NCBI RefSeq assembly: GCF_000708885.1
Contig: NZ_JEOE01000001.1
Span: 124,001 to 188,000, forward strand
DNA from: Cellulomonas sp. HZM
GTDB lineage: Bacteria; Actinomycetota; Actinomycetes; Actinomycetales; Cellulomonadaceae
Length of the DNA: 64,000 nt
Direction: 5' to 3'
Each line of letters begins with the position of its first letter. The stretch's first letter is position 1. Below, piece by piece: positions 7,681-18,996 of this stretch. Below the pieces are notes generated by a model. It had not been told where the DNA came from and did no database searches. It was given only the letters and a program-made list of their open reading frames with translations. The translations under genes and the position numbers were made by a program.

Positions 7681-7709
7681 TTGACCCTGCACTTGTTTTT
7701 TGCAAGTGT
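7681..7709 (+). promoter_or_regulatory. Promoter with CACTTG/CAAGTG palindrome
   Basis: CACTTG (7690-7695) and CAAGTG (7703-7708) flank a seven-base T-rich spacer. The palindrome lies between a -35-like TTGACC (7681-7686) and a weak -10 (AAGTGT, 7704-7709). It precedes the VOC-hxlR gene pair. Autorepression by the HxlR-family protein is likely but inferred. Confidence 0.55.
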
Positions 7710-7749
7710 GAGCCGTCCGCAGTTCTGCACACATCTCGGGGAGCCCACG

Positions 7750-8184
7750 ATGGCCATGATGTTCGTCAACCTGCCGGTGACCGACCTGGATCGCGCGAAG
7801 GCGTTCTACGAGGCGATCGGGTTCACCATCAACCCGCAGTTCACCGATCACAACGCGGCGTGCGTCGTGGTCGAGGAGGACCACAGCTTCTTCATGATCC
7901 TGACGCGCGAGTTCTTCCAGACGTTCACGGACCTCACGCTCGGCGACCCGGCCGTGAACCCGACGTCGGCCACCGCGATCTTCGTGGGCAGCCGCGAGGA
8001 GGTCGACACCGCGGTGACGAGCGGTCTCGCAGCAGGCGGGACCGAGGCGCGACCCGCCGCGGACTACGGCTTCATGTACCAGCGACAGCTCACGGACCCC
8101 GACGGCAACGTGCTCGAGTTCGGCTGGATGGACCCGGTCGCTGCGGCACAGGGCCCCGAGGCCTACGCGGCCCAGCAGGTCTGA
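7750..8184 (+). CDS. VOC-superfamily (glyoxalase-like) protein
   Basis: The protein has 144 residues. It contains two beta-alpha-beta-beta-beta modules, beginning with MFVNLPVTDLDRAKAFYEAI and ending with QLTDPDGNVLEFGWMD, a pattern shared with YaeR/PhnB-type VOC proteins. The final Glu of NVLEFG is a typical metal ligand; the matching first-module histidine is not evident, so catalysis is uncertain. Six bases separate it from the HxlR regulator, forming a two-gene operon behind the palindromic promoter. Confidence 0.85.
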   Translation: MAMMFVNLPVTDLDRAKAFYEAIGFTINPQFTDHNAACVVVEEDHSFFMILTREFFQTFTDLTLGDPAVNPTSATAIFVGSREEVDTAVTSGLAAGGTEARPAADYGFMYQRQLTDPDGNVLEFGWMDPVAAAQGPEAYAAQQV

Positions 8185-8190
8185 GGTCGT

Positions 8191-8832
8191 ATGGGTGCGC
8201 GCGAGTACGGGCAGTACTGCGGAGTCACGCGAGCGCTCGAGCTCGTGGGGGAGCGCTGGGCGCTGCTGCTCGTCCGCGACCTCCTGGTGGGGCCGCGCCG
8301 CTACGGTGAGCTCGCGGCGGGTCTCCCGCGGATCCCGAGCAACATCCTGGCGGCGCGGCTCAAGGAGCTGCAGGAAGCGGGCATCATCCGACGCGCGCCG
8401 CGGTCGCGCGTCGTCGTCTACGAGCTCACGCCGTACGGCCGCGAGCTCGAGCCCGTGGTGCTCGCGCTCGGGGCATGGGGCTTCAAGGCCATGGGGGAGC
8501 CGCGCGCGGAGCAGGTGATCACGTCCGACTCGATGACGATGGCGCTGCGCACCGCCTTTCGCGCGGAGATCGCGGCGACGCTGCCGACGACGTCCTACTC
8601 GACCCGCTTCGGCCCTGCCGAGCTGCTCGTCCGCGTGGACGGTCCGCTGCTGCAGGTCGAACCTGGTGACGGGCCTGCCGACCTGGCGTTCTCCGCCGGC
8701 CCCGAGATCCGCCGGCTCATCTCCGGCGAGCTCTCACCGGGTCTCGCGATCTCCAGCGGAGCCGTGCGGGTGCTGCACGGCCCGGACGACCTGCTGACGC
8801 GGTTCGCCCGCACGTTCCACCTCGCCGCGTGA
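8191..8832 (+). CDS. HxlR-family regulator with C-terminal SCP2-like domain
   Basis: This 213-residue protein has an HxlR winged helix-turn-helix at about 8-100 (RALELVGERWALLLVRDLL, RIPSNILAARLKELQEAGII), followed by a region at about 115-210 resembling an SCP2 sterol-carrier fold that may bind a hydrophobic effector. The conserved N-terminal Cys is present (QYCGVTRAL). It probably controls the VOC gene before it through the palindrome at 7690-7708. HxlR proteins of this two-domain kind are common in actinobacteria. Confidence 0.87.
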   Translation: MGAREYGQYCGVTRALELVGERWALLLVRDLLVGPRRYGELAAGLPRIPSNILAARLKELQEAGIIRRAPRSRVVVYELTPYGRELEPVVLALGAWGFKAMGEPRAEQVITSDSMTMALRTAFRAEIAATLPTTSYSTRFGPAELLVRVDGPLLQVEPGDGPADLAFSAGPEIRRLISGELSPGLAISSGAVRVLHGPDDLLTRFARTFHLAA

Positions 8833-8922
8833 ACGTGCCGCGGCCAGATCGGCGGGGCGTCGTCGTCTTGGCAGGGGGGCACCTCGAGGTGGTCGGTACG
8901 CGTCTCATCCACGCGTAGTGAC

Positions 8923-8936
8923 ATAATGTACATTAT
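8923..8936. promoter_or_regulatory. Isolated AT-rich 14-bp palindrome
   Basis: ATAATGTACATTAT is a perfect palindrome of very low GC in otherwise GC-rich DNA. It lies between two genes that converge (hxlR ending at 8832, the reductase ending at 8965), where no promoter is expected. It resembles operators of PadR or TetR-like regulators. No gene starts nearby, so the gene it served may have been lost. Confidence 0.5.
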
Positions 8937-8964
8937 CGGCGGAACGCAGAACCGCCGAGAGGGG

Positions 8965-9528
8965 TCAGTGGCGGGTCGCGTACCTGGTCAGGTGCACGCC
9001 ACCCGGGAAGTCCCTCGTCTCCACGAGCTCCAGGTTCACCCAGTCGTCCAGGTGCGTGAAGAACCGCACGCCGCTGCCGACGAGCACCGGCGCGGTGACC
9101 AGCACGTACTCGTCGACGAGCCCGGCCCGCTGCGCGGCGGCTGCGAGCGTCGCGCCACCGATCTCCATGGGACCGCCGTCCTGCGCCTTGAGGCGCGCGA
9201 TCTCGGTCGCCGCGTCGCTCGTGACCACGCGCGCGTTCCAGTCCACCGCGCGATGCGTCGACGAGAACACGACCTTGGGCATGTCGCGCCACCGCTGGGC
9301 GTACTGACGGACCGCGGGCGTGGCGTCGGGAGCCTCGTCCGCGGTCGGCCAGTGCGAGCTCATCGCGTCCCACAGCCGACGTCCGTACAGCGCCACGTCG
9401 GTGCGGGCTACCCCGTCGGACCACCACTGGAACAGCTCGTCGCTCCCGACGCCCCAGCTGAGGTCGTCGCCGGGCGCACTGACATAACCATCGACGCTCA
9501 CGTTCATGGCGAAGGTCAGGGTGCGCAC
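8965..9528 (-). CDS. Dihydrofolate-reductase-like (RibD C-terminal fold) protein
   Basis: The protein has 187 residues and belongs to the YyaP/YwjB group: it starts TFAMNVSVDGYVSAP, has a central KVVFSSTHRAVDW and an NADPH-site-like MEIGGATLAAA. Substrate is unknown; most relatives are uncharacterised NADPH-dependent reductases and are not true folate enzymes. GTG at 9528 lies six bases after TAGGTT (9540-9535 on this strand), with no Shine-Dalgarno sequence, consistent with a leaderless message. Confidence 0.87.
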   Translation of the reverse strand: MRTLTFAMNVSVDGYVSAPGDDLSWGVGSDELFQWWSDGVARTDVALYGRRLWDAMSSHWPTADEAPDATPAVRQYAQRWRDMPKVVFSSTHRAVDWNARVVTSDAATEIARLKAQDGGPMEIGGATLAAAAQRAGLVDEYVLVTAPVLVGSGVRFFTHLDDWVNLELVETRDFPGGVHLTRYATRH

Positions 9529-9540
9529 GAGACGAACCTA

Positions 9541-9768
9541 CCGACCGCAGTCGTCGGCGGACCATGCCTCGCGCGCGCAGACCGCCGCGCTGCGCGCTGC
9601 ACAGAGCCCGACCGCTGTGCGCAGTCCGTCTTGCAGACCTGGATGAACGACCACGCTCGCTCTAGGGGTGCGTCGGTCCTGTGAGATCAGGCACCGGGTC
9701 GGTCGGAGCGACCGCCGAGCACGCCTGGACATGGTGGTCGACGCGCTTCTCGGTGCGAGGATCGACGG
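9541..9768. other. Intergenic region between reductase and phzF-like genes
   Basis: This stretch of 228 bases between divergent genes contains no coding segment I can support. Apart from GAGGAT six bases before the phzF-like GTG, no clear promoter or operator for the plus strand is visible. Confidence 0.5.
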
Positions 9769-10701
9769 GTGAGCTCTCCTGTGTCGACGCGCGCCGTGCA
9801 CGTCCTACGCCTCGCGGCCTTCTCGTCGTCGCCCGACGGCGGCAACCCGGCGGGCGTGGTGCTCGACGCCGACGAGCTGACGGACGACGAGATGCTGGGC
9901 CTCGCCGCCGACGTCGGGTACTCGGAGACCGCGTTCGTCGTCGCGACGAACATGAGCGGCGGCACGGATGGCACGGATGACGCGCCCGGCACGACGGCCC
10001 GCAGTGCCCGCGTGCGGTACTTCTCCCCCGTCGCCGAGGTGCCGTTCTGCGGCCACGCGACGCTCGCGACAGCGGTCGCGCTCGCCGACCGGTACGGCCT
10101 CGGCCCCATCGACGTCCGGACGTCGGCGGGGACGGTGACGATCTCCACCGAGCCCGGCGTCCGGGGCGGCGCACGTGCGGCGTTCACGAGCGTCGAACCC
10201 GACGTGCGGGACCTGGATCCCCAGGTGACAGAGCGGCTGCTCGGGCTCCTCGGCCTCGTGCCGGACGATCTCGACGACACGCTGCCGGTCTGCGAGGCGT
10301 TCGCAGGGAACTGGCACCCGGTCGTCGTCGTCCGCGACCTCGACGCGCTGGACCGGGTGTCGTTCGAGCCGCACGCGGTGCGGGCGCTCATGGACGAGCG
10401 CGGCTGGCAGGGCACCGTGACGGTCGCATGCAGGTTGACCGGGCCTGCGCCCACCGGCGTGGACCTGCAGCTCGAGGCTCGCAACCCGTTCCCGGTCGGC
10501 GACATCGTCGAGGACCCCGCCACGGGGTCGGCGGCGGCCGCGCTGGGCGCATTCCTGCGGGACCGGCGCGCGGTCGTGCCGCCCGCCCGTGTCGTGGTCC
10601 ACCAGGGTCGCCATGTGGGCCGGCCGGGCGTGCTGGTGGTCGACGTGCCCGCGCAGGGCGGCATGACCGTGAGCGGCGACGTCGCGGTCATCGACGCGTG
10701 A
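9769..10701 (+). CDS. PhzF-family isomerase
   Basis: The protein has 310 residues. It shows the PhzF layout: N-terminal GGNPAGVV, catalytic Glu53 in YSETAF, CGHATLA, and C-terminal DPATGSAAAALGAFL. PhzF itself isomerises an intermediate of phenazine synthesis; most chromosomal homologues act on unknown small molecules. No phenazine genes are nearby, so this is a general family call. The residues NMSGGTDGTDD (near 61-71) look like a small insertion. A metallo-hydrolase gene follows after 22 bases. Confidence 0.9.
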   Translation: MSSPVSTRAVHVLRLAAFSSSPDGGNPAGVVLDADELTDDEMLGLAADVGYSETAFVVATNMSGGTDGTDDAPGTTARSARVRYFSPVAEVPFCGHATLATAVALADRYGLGPIDVRTSAGTVTISTEPGVRGGARAAFTSVEPDVRDLDPQVTERLLGLLGLVPDDLDDTLPVCEAFAGNWHPVVVVRDLDALDRVSFEPHAVRALMDERGWQGTVTVACRLTGPAPTGVDLQLEARNPFPVGDIVEDPATGSAAAALGAFLRDRRAVVPPARVVVHQGRHVGRPGVLVVDVPAQGGMTVSGDVAVIDA

Positions 10702-10723
10702 TGCGGGCCCCGGAGCACGGTCG

Positions 10724-11478
10724 GTGACGGCCACGCTGGTCGAGGTCGCGCCGGGCGTCCTGGTCGCGACGAGCACCGTCATGAGCACGACCTCGACGGT
10801 GGTCGCGGCGGCCGGGCGGGCGCTGCTCGTCGACCCGGCGTGGCTGCCGCACGAGCTCGCCGCGATCGCCGACGACCTGGACGCCCGGGGGCTGCGTGCC
10901 GTGGGCGGCTTCGCGACGCACGCCCACCACGACCACCTGCTGTGGCACCCGAGGTTCGGCGACGCGCTCCGCTGGGCGTCCCCCGCGACGGCGAGGCTGG
11001 CGCGTGAGCACAGGGTCGAGCTCGTCGACCGGCTGGGACCGCTGCCCGAGGAGCTCTCCGCCCTGGTCGCACGGGTGGAGCCCGTCGTCGACGCGATCCC
11101 GCGGACGTCGCTCCCCCGCGGGATCGAGGTCGAGCTCGTCGTGCACGACGGGCACGCACCAGGGCACACCGCACTGTGGGTACCCGGACCCGATGTCCTG
11201 GTCGCCGGCGACATGCTCAGGGACGTCGAGATCCCGCTGCCGTTCGATCCCGACGACGTGCCGGCCTACCTCGAGGGTCTCGACCGGCTCGCGCCGTTCG
11301 TCGCGCGTGCACACGTCGTGGTCCCCGGCCACGGCACGCCCGGCGACCCGCGCCCACGACTCGAGGCGGACCGCAGGTATCTCGACGCCGTGCTGCGCGG
11401 CCGCGAGCCGGACGACGAGCGGCTCCGCGACCCGGCGATGCGCGTCGAGCACGAGCGCCTTCGCCGGGTGGTCGCCGA

Positions 11479-11491
<13 letters not shown>
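10724..11491 (+). CDS. MBL-fold metallo-hydrolase (glyoxalase II-like)
   Basis: The protein has 255 residues. Zinc ligands are visible: THAHHDH (65-71), HAPGHTALWV, a metal-bridging Asp in VLVAGDML, and VVPGHGTP near 203. This full set suggests an active two-metal hydrolase of the glyoxalase II/quinoprotein-relay type. The substrate is unknown. It follows the phzF-like gene by 22 bases, probably on one transcript. Its last 13 bases overlap the end of the convergent uvrA-like gene. Confidence 0.87.
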
Positions 11492-13842
<2,351 letters not shown>

Positions 13843-13880
13843 GCTCTCCCTCTCCTCGGGCTGCGTCCCGCGGGCACCGC

Positions 13881-14288
13881 TCAGCGGATCTCGTTCAGGC
13901 GCACCAGGTTGCCCGCGGGATCGCGGAACGCGCAGTCACGCACACCGTACGGCTGCTCGGTAGGCTCCTGGACCACCTCGACGCCGGCAGCCTGGATCTG
14001 GTCGAACGCTGCGTCGAGGTCGGGGGTGGCGAGCGCGACGATCCCGTACGTGCCCTTCGCCATCATCTCGGAGATCGTCCGACGCTCGTCGTCGGTCACG
14101 CCCGGATCGGCCGCGGGCGGGGTCAGGACGATCGACGTGGCGGACCCTGCCGGTGCGACGGTCAGCCAGCGCATCGTGCCGGTGCCGACGTCGTTGCGGA
14201 CCTCGAAGCCGAGGGCGTCGCGGTAGAAGGCGAGCGACGCCTCGGGGTCCGTGTGCGGGAGGAACGTGTAGTGGATGGTGATGTCCAT
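13881..14288 (-). CDS. VOC-superfamily protein
   Basis: The protein has 135 residues. Two glyoxalase-type modules are visible: HYTFLPHTDPEASLAFYRDALG at the front and CAFRDPAGNLVRLNEI at the end. Such proteins can be dioxygenases, isomerases or bleomycin-type binding proteins, and the substrate is not evident. It begins five bases after the AraC-type regulator stops, so the two form one operon, and the pair probably constitutes a small inducible detoxification unit. Start ATG at 14288. Confidence 0.87.
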   Translation of the reverse strand: MDITIHYTFLPHTDPEASLAFYRDALGFEVRNDVGTGTMRWLTVAPAGSATSIVLTPPAADPGVTDDERRTISEMMAKGTYGIVALATPDLDAAFDQIQAAGVEVVQEPTEQPYGVRDCAFRDPAGNLVRLNEIR

Positions 14289-14293
14289 GGCCG

Positions 14294-14776
<483 letters not shown>

Positions 14777-14818
14777 CCGGTCGATGCTGCCACGTCCGGG
14801 CGCGCGTGTCGCGCGTCC

Positions 14819-15118
14819 TCAGCGCAGCGGCCGCGGCTCGACCTCGAACAGCTCCGTCCGTGCCACCACGCGGTCGCGCTCGTCGGCTCGCGCCGTGCGG
14901 CGCGGGTCGCCCAGGTAGGCGTCGAGTCCCGCACGGTCGGCGAACTCGATGACCTGGACCTCGGTCGGAGTCGTCGCGTCACGTCCCAGCGCACGCACGC
15001 GGCTCGTCACCCCGGCCCCGTGCTCGGCGAGCAGGGCGAGGACGCCGTCCTCGTAGCGCGAGAGGTCGTCGGCCAGACCCTCGCGGGCCCACAGCAGGCA
15101 GCACAGCGTGACGCTCAT
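14819..15118 (-). CDS. Small DUF1330/ABM-like protein
   Basis: The protein has 99 residues. Its pattern (VTLCCLLWAREG, ALLAEHGAGVTSRVRAL, VQVIEFADRAGLDAYL) fits a dimeric alpha-beta barrel related to DUF1330 and antibiotic-biosynthesis monooxygenases. No catalytic site can be named. ATG at 15118 lies six bases after TAGCCT on this strand, again the leaderless layout. It is divergent from the flavin-enzyme fusion gene. Confidence 0.72.
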   Translation of the reverse strand: MSVTLCCLLWAREGLADDLSRYEDGVLALLAEHGAGVTSRVRALGRDATTPTEVQVIEFADRAGLDAYLGDPRRTARADERDRVVARTELFEVEPRPLR

Positions 15119-15194
15119 GCTGCGAGGCTAGGACGGGAAGGGCACGCCGCGTCCATGTGTTCCGTGCTGCAGGACCTCGATCGAAGGAGCACAC

Positions 15195-17432
15195 GTGCCC
15201 GACTACGGCCACGACATCGTCCTGGGCACGTTCCTGACCCCGGACGCCGCCCACCCGCACGCGGTCGTCGAGCGGGCCCGCGCGAGCGAGCGGCACGGCA
15301 TCGACCTCGTCACGTTCCAGGACCACCCCTACCAGCCCGGGTTCCTCGACACGTGGACGCTGCTGACCTGGGTGGCCGCCGTGACGGAGCGGGTGCACGT
15401 GGCGGGCAACGTGCTCAACGTCCCGCTGCGCCAGCCGGCGGTGCTCGCACGCGCGACCGCCAGCCTCGACCTGCTCAGCGGCGGACGCGCGGCGCTCGGG
15501 CTCGGCGCGGGGGCGTTCTGGGACGCGATCGCCGCGATGGGTGCGCCTCGCCTGACCCCGGGCGAGGCCGTCACCGCGCTCGAGCAGGCGATCGACGTCA
15601 TCCGGGGCCTGTGGGACACCGACGAGCGCGGGGTGCTGCGGGCCGGCGGGGAGCTGCACCACGTCGACGGCGCGAAGCGCGGGCCCGCACCGGCCCACGA
15701 CGTGCCGATCTGGCTCGGCGCGTACAAGCCCCGCATGCTCTCGCTCACGGGTCGCAAGGCGGACGGGTGGCTGCCCAGTGCGGGGTACCTCCAGCCCGGC
15801 CAGCTCGCGCAGGGCAACACGCGCATCGACGAGGCCGCCGCCGGTGCAGGCCGAGACCCACGCGAGATCCGGCGCATGCTGAACCTCGGTCCCGCTCCAA
15901 CCGGTGGCGTCGAGGCGTGGGTGGACCAGCTGCTCGAGCTGGCGCTCGAGGACGGCATCGCGACGTTCGTGCTCGGCAGCGACGACGAGCACTCGATCGC
16001 CGTGTTCGGGGAGGAGGTCGGCCCCGCGCTGCGCGAGGCCGTCGCCGCCGAGCGCGCGTCGTCGGGCGTGGCCACCGGCCAGGTCCGCCCCGCCGCGGTG
16101 CTCGCACGCCGGGCCCCGGGCATCGACTACGACGCGATCCCTGCCTCCCTGGCCGGCACGGTGGTCGAGCCCGGAGACCGCGGCTACGCGAAGGTGCGCT
16201 CCACCTACGTGTGGCCCGGCTCCCCCGGGCTCGTCGTGCAGGCGCGCACAGCGGACGACGTGACCGACGCCGTGCGGTTCGCGCGCACCCAGCACGTGCC
16301 CCTCGCCGTCCGCTCGGGCGGCCACGGCATCGCGGGCAGGTCGACGAACGACGGCGGCATCGTGATCGACCTGGGCGCGCTCGACCAGGTCGAGGTGCTG
16401 GACCGCGACCGCCGGCTCGTGCGGATCGGCGCCGGCGCGCACTGGGGCGACGTCGCCGCGGTGCTGTCCCCGCAGCACCTCGCGATCAGCTCGGGCGACT
16501 ACGGCGACGTGGGGGTCGGCGGCATCGTCGTCGCCGGCGGCCAGGGCCTGCTCGGTCGCTCGTACGGCCTGACGCTCGACCACGTCGTCGCCGCCGAGCT
16601 CGTCCTGGCGGACGGCAGCCAGGTGCGCGTCGACGCCGAGCACGACCCCGAGCTGTTCTGGGCGGTCCGCGGAGCGGGTGCCGCCGTCGGGATCGTCACC
16701 TCCGTCGAGATCGAGGCGATGGAGCTCGGCGACGTCGTGCTCGCCGTCTTCGCGTTCGACGCGAGCGATGCCGCGACGCTCGTGCACGACTGGGCTGCGC
16801 TCGTCGAGCGGTCCCCCCGCGAGCTCACCAGCTTCCTGACGCTCGTGCCCGCGCGCGGCGGGACGCCTCCCGTCGGCCAGGCCATGACCGTGTGGGCGGG
16901 GGACGACACCGACGCCGCGATCGCCGCCCTCGAGCCCTTCCTGCAGGTCGCACCCGTGCTGCAGCAGCAGGCGAGCCTGCTGCCGTACTCGGCGGTGCTG
17001 CCCGCGTCGCACTCGGTGCACGACGGCCAGGGGCCCGCGAACGCCCGCGGAGGCCTCGTCGAGCACATCACGCCCGCGCTCGCGGACGACCTCGCCGGGC
17101 TGCTCGACGCGGGGCTGGTCCAGATGCTGCAGGTGCGCGCCGTGGGCGGCGCCGTCAACGACGTGCCCGTCGACGCCACGGCTTACGCGCACCGCACGCA
17201 GGCATTCTCGCTCCTGGCAGCGACGAGCGGGTCGCGGCGTGCGACCCTCGACGAGCGCTGGGAGCAGATGGGCGAGCACGTCACGGGCGTGTACCGCAGC
17301 TTCGACCTCGCCGACGACCGCCTCGAACGCGTCTACCCACCGGCGACGCTCGGACGGCTGCGCGCGGTCGTGGACCGCGTCGACCCCGACGGCGTCTTCG
17401 CGTCCGACCTGCCCGTCGCACTCCCCCGGTGA
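15195..17432 (+). CDS. Fusion of luciferase-like flavin oxidoreductase and FAD-linked (BBE-type) oxidase
   Basis: One continuous 745-residue reading frame holds two flavoenzymes. Residues 1 to about 295 form a luciferase-like monooxygenase (F420 or FMN type) with VTFQDHPYQPGFLDTWTLL and a GLGAGAFWD loop. A linker follows, then a PCMH FAD-binding domain (about 340-515) and a C-terminal oxidase part. His377 in SGGHGIAG is in the position that covalently binds FAD in berberine-bridge enzymes; the cysteine that would make a second bond is replaced (SSGDYGDVGVGG). GTG at 15195 is preceded by AAGGAG at spacing five. The fusion suggests that one half passes product or reducing power to the other. 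No substrate can be assigned. Confidence 0.88.
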   Translation: MPDYGHDIVLGTFLTPDAAHPHAVVERARASERHGIDLVTFQDHPYQPGFLDTWTLLTWVAAVTERVHVAGNVLNVPLRQPAVLARATASLDLLSGGRAALGLGAGAFWDAIAAMGAPRLTPGEAVTALEQAIDVIRGLWDTDERGVLRAGGELHHVDGAKRGPAPAHDVPIWLGAYKPRMLSLTGRKADGWLPSAGYLQPGQLAQGNTRIDEAAAGAGRDPREIRRMLNLGPAPTGGVEAWVDQLLELALEDGIATFVLGSDDEHSIAVFGEEVGPALREAVAAERASSGVATGQVRPAAVLARRAPGIDYDAIPASLAGTVVEPGDRGYAKVRSTYVWPGSPGLVVQARTADDVTDAVRFARTQHVPLAVRSGGHGIAGRSTNDGGIVIDLGALDQVEVLDRDRRLVRIGAGAHWGDVAAVLSPQHLAISSGDYGDVGVGGIVVAGGQGLLGRSYGLTLDHVVAAELVLADGSQVRVDAEHDPELFWAVRGAGAAVGIVTSVEIEAMELGDVVLAVFAFDASDAATLVHDWAALVERSPRELTSFLTLVPARGGTPPVGQAMTVWAGDDTDAAIAALEPFLQVAPVLQQQASLLPYSAVLPASHSVHDGQGPANARGGLVEHITPALADDLAGLLDAGLVQMLQVRAVGGAVNDVPVDATAYAHRTQAFSLLAATSGSRRATLDERWEQMGEHVTGVYRSFDLADDRLERVYPPATLGRLRAVVDRVDPDGVFASDLPVALPR

Positions 17433-17458
17433 CCGGCCGGGGTGCCACGATGGGGCCC

Positions 17459-17944
17459 ATGAGCACACCGGACGAGTCGCAGCTCGCGGCGCAGGTCACC
17501 GAGGTCGAGGCCCAGGAGCGTGAGCTCGAGCTCACGCGGTTCACGAACGACGACGCGTGGGAGCTCGGGTGCACGCTCGTCGAGCTCGCGATCGCCCGGG
17601 ACCTGCCGGTGACGATCGACATCCGCCGCGGGACGCAGCAGCTGTTCCACGCCGCACGGCCGGGGACCACCGCCGACAACGACTCCTGGATCGAGCGCAA
17701 GGTGCGCGTGGTCGAGCGGTTCGGCGCGTCGTCGTGGCTCGTCGGGCTGCGCTCGCGGGCACGCGGGACGACGTTCGCGCAGCAGCACGACCTGCCGCTG
17801 CAGCAGTTCGCCGCGCACGGCGGCTCGTTCCCGCTGCGGGTGCGGGACGTCGGCGTCGTCGGCGCCGTCACGGTCTCCGGGCTCCCGCAGGCCGACGACC
17901 ACGCGCTGGTGGTCGAGGGCCTGCGGGCGTTCCTCGCGGGCTGA
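17459..17944 (+). CDS. UPF0303/heme-degrading-domain-like protein
   Basis: The protein has 161 residues and matches the UPF0303 (YBR137W-type) family: FTNDDAWELGCTLVELA, VTIDIRRGTQQLFHAA, DNDSWIERKVRVVERF and a GSFPLRV stretch. The fold is shared with PduO C-terminal/HbpS proteins, some of which bind heme or cobalamin-like ligands; the function here is unknown. ATG at 17459 is preceded at seven bases by CACGAT and gives the usual N-terminal length. An in-frame ATG at 17450 would add three residues. Confidence 0.85.
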   Translation: MSTPDESQLAAQVTEVEAQERELELTRFTNDDAWELGCTLVELAIARDLPVTIDIRRGTQQLFHAARPGTTADNDSWIERKVRVVERFGASSWLVGLRSRARGTTFAQQHDLPLQQFAAHGGSFPLRVRDVGVVGAVTVSGLPQADDHALVVEGLRAFLAG

Positions 17945-17950
17945 CCTCGG

Positions 17951-18919
17951 TCAGGCCGGGGCGACCTCGTCGATCCGCGCCAGCTGCTCGAGGCTCGGCT
18001 CCCACAGGATCGAGGCCACGTTCTCGCGCAGCTGCTCCGGCGTGCGCGCACCCGCGATGACGGTGGACACGGCCGGCTGAGCGGCCAACGCGCCGAGCGC
18101 GAGCGTCGCGAGGCTCACGCCCCACTCGTCAGCGAGCGCCGCCAGCGCCTCGATGCGATCGAAGTCTGCCGTCGCGAGGCGGGCGGGAAGGCGCGTGAGG
18201 CGGGTCCCGTCCGGGGCGTCCTGCCCACGCCGGTACTTGCCCGTCAGGAGACCCGAGGCGAGCGGCACGAACGGGATGATGCCGACGCCGCTGCGCTCCG
18301 CGGCGGGGACCAGCTCGGTCTCGGCCGAGCGGTCGAGCAGGTTGTAGCGGTTCTGGGCGGACACGAAGGGCGACAGGCCCTCGCTGCGCGCCGTCCAGTC
18401 CGCGTCGACGACCTGCCACGCCGCGAAGTTGGACGATCCGACGTACCGCACCTTCCCTTCGAGCACGAGCTCGTGCAGTGCGCCGAGCGTCTCCTCGAGC
18501 GGCGTCAGCGGGTCGGGGGCATGCAGCTGGTACAGGTCGACGTGGTCGGTCCGCAGGCGTCGCAGCGAGCCCTCGACGGCTCGTCGCACGTACCGGCGCG
18601 ATCCGCGCGCGCCCCAGTCGGGCCCGTTGAGCCCTCCGACGTCCATGCCGAACTTCGTGGCGACCACGACGTCGTCGCGGCGGCCCTCGAGCGCCGCGCC
18701 CAGCAGCTCCTCGCTCTGGCCCGCCTCGGAGCCGTACACGTCGGCCGTGTCGAAGAAGGTCACGCCGGCGTCGATCGCGGCGTCGACGAGGGGTCGCACG
18801 CCGTCGGGCTCGAGCGTGTGCCCGAAGGTGTTGCAGCCGAGGCCGGCGGTCGAGACGGCGAGGCCGCTGTCACCGAGGCGGCGGAAGGTCATGTCGGGCA
18901 GGTTCGTGGGCAGTGTCAC
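17951..18919 (-). CDS. Aldo/keto reductase
   Basis: This 322-residue TIM-barrel oxidoreductase carries the full catalytic tetrad: Asp57, Tyr62 (FFDTADVYG), Lys89 (VATKFG) and His133 (YQLHAPD). The C-terminal NADPH-binding stretch STVIAGARTPEQLREN is intact. It is in the YghZ/IolS-like group reducing aldehydes or sugars. GTG at 18919 lies seven bases after TAGGGT (18932-18927 on this strand), which fits a leaderless message. A GTG at 18925 is too close to that box, and ATG at residue 10 would be a shorter alternative. Confidence 0.9.
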   Translation of the reverse strand: MTLPTNLPDMTFRRLGDSGLAVSTAGLGCNTFGHTLEPDGVRPLVDAAIDAGVTFFDTADVYGSEAGQSEELLGAALEGRRDDVVVATKFGMDVGGLNGPDWGARGSRRYVRRAVEGSLRRLRTDHVDLYQLHAPDPLTPLEETLGALHELVLEGKVRYVGSSNFAAWQVVDADWTARSEGLSPFVSAQNRYNLLDRSAETELVPAAERSGVGIIPFVPLASGLLTGKYRRGQDAPDGTRLTRLPARLATADFDRIEALAALADEWGVSLATLALGALAAQPAVSTVIAGARTPEQLRENVASILWEPSLEQLARIDEVAPA

Positions 18920-18980
18920 AGCCACGACCCTAAGCCTGCGCGTGTCTCCCGACGTGCGTTCACAAACGCTTCACGCCAGG

Positions 18981-18996
18981 CTGGAACACTGGAACA
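18981..18996 (+). repeat. 8-bp tandem duplication in rbpA promoter
   Basis: CTGGAACA occurs twice in direct succession (18981-18988, 18989-18996), so the GGAAC -35 motif is present twice. Only the first copy is correctly spaced from the -10 GTT. Confidence 0.7.

Noticed and set aside
8926-9684. Plus-strand frame of 252 codons starting inside the AT-rich palindrome
   Set aside because: Antisense to the DHFR-like gene, which has good motifs and a leaderless promoter. The translated sequence has no recognisable family.
17941-17954. CTGACC-TC-GGTCAG palindrome between UPF0303 and aldo/keto reductase genes
   Set aside because: It arises mainly from two convergent TGA stop codons with similar context; too short and without a T tract to call a terminator.
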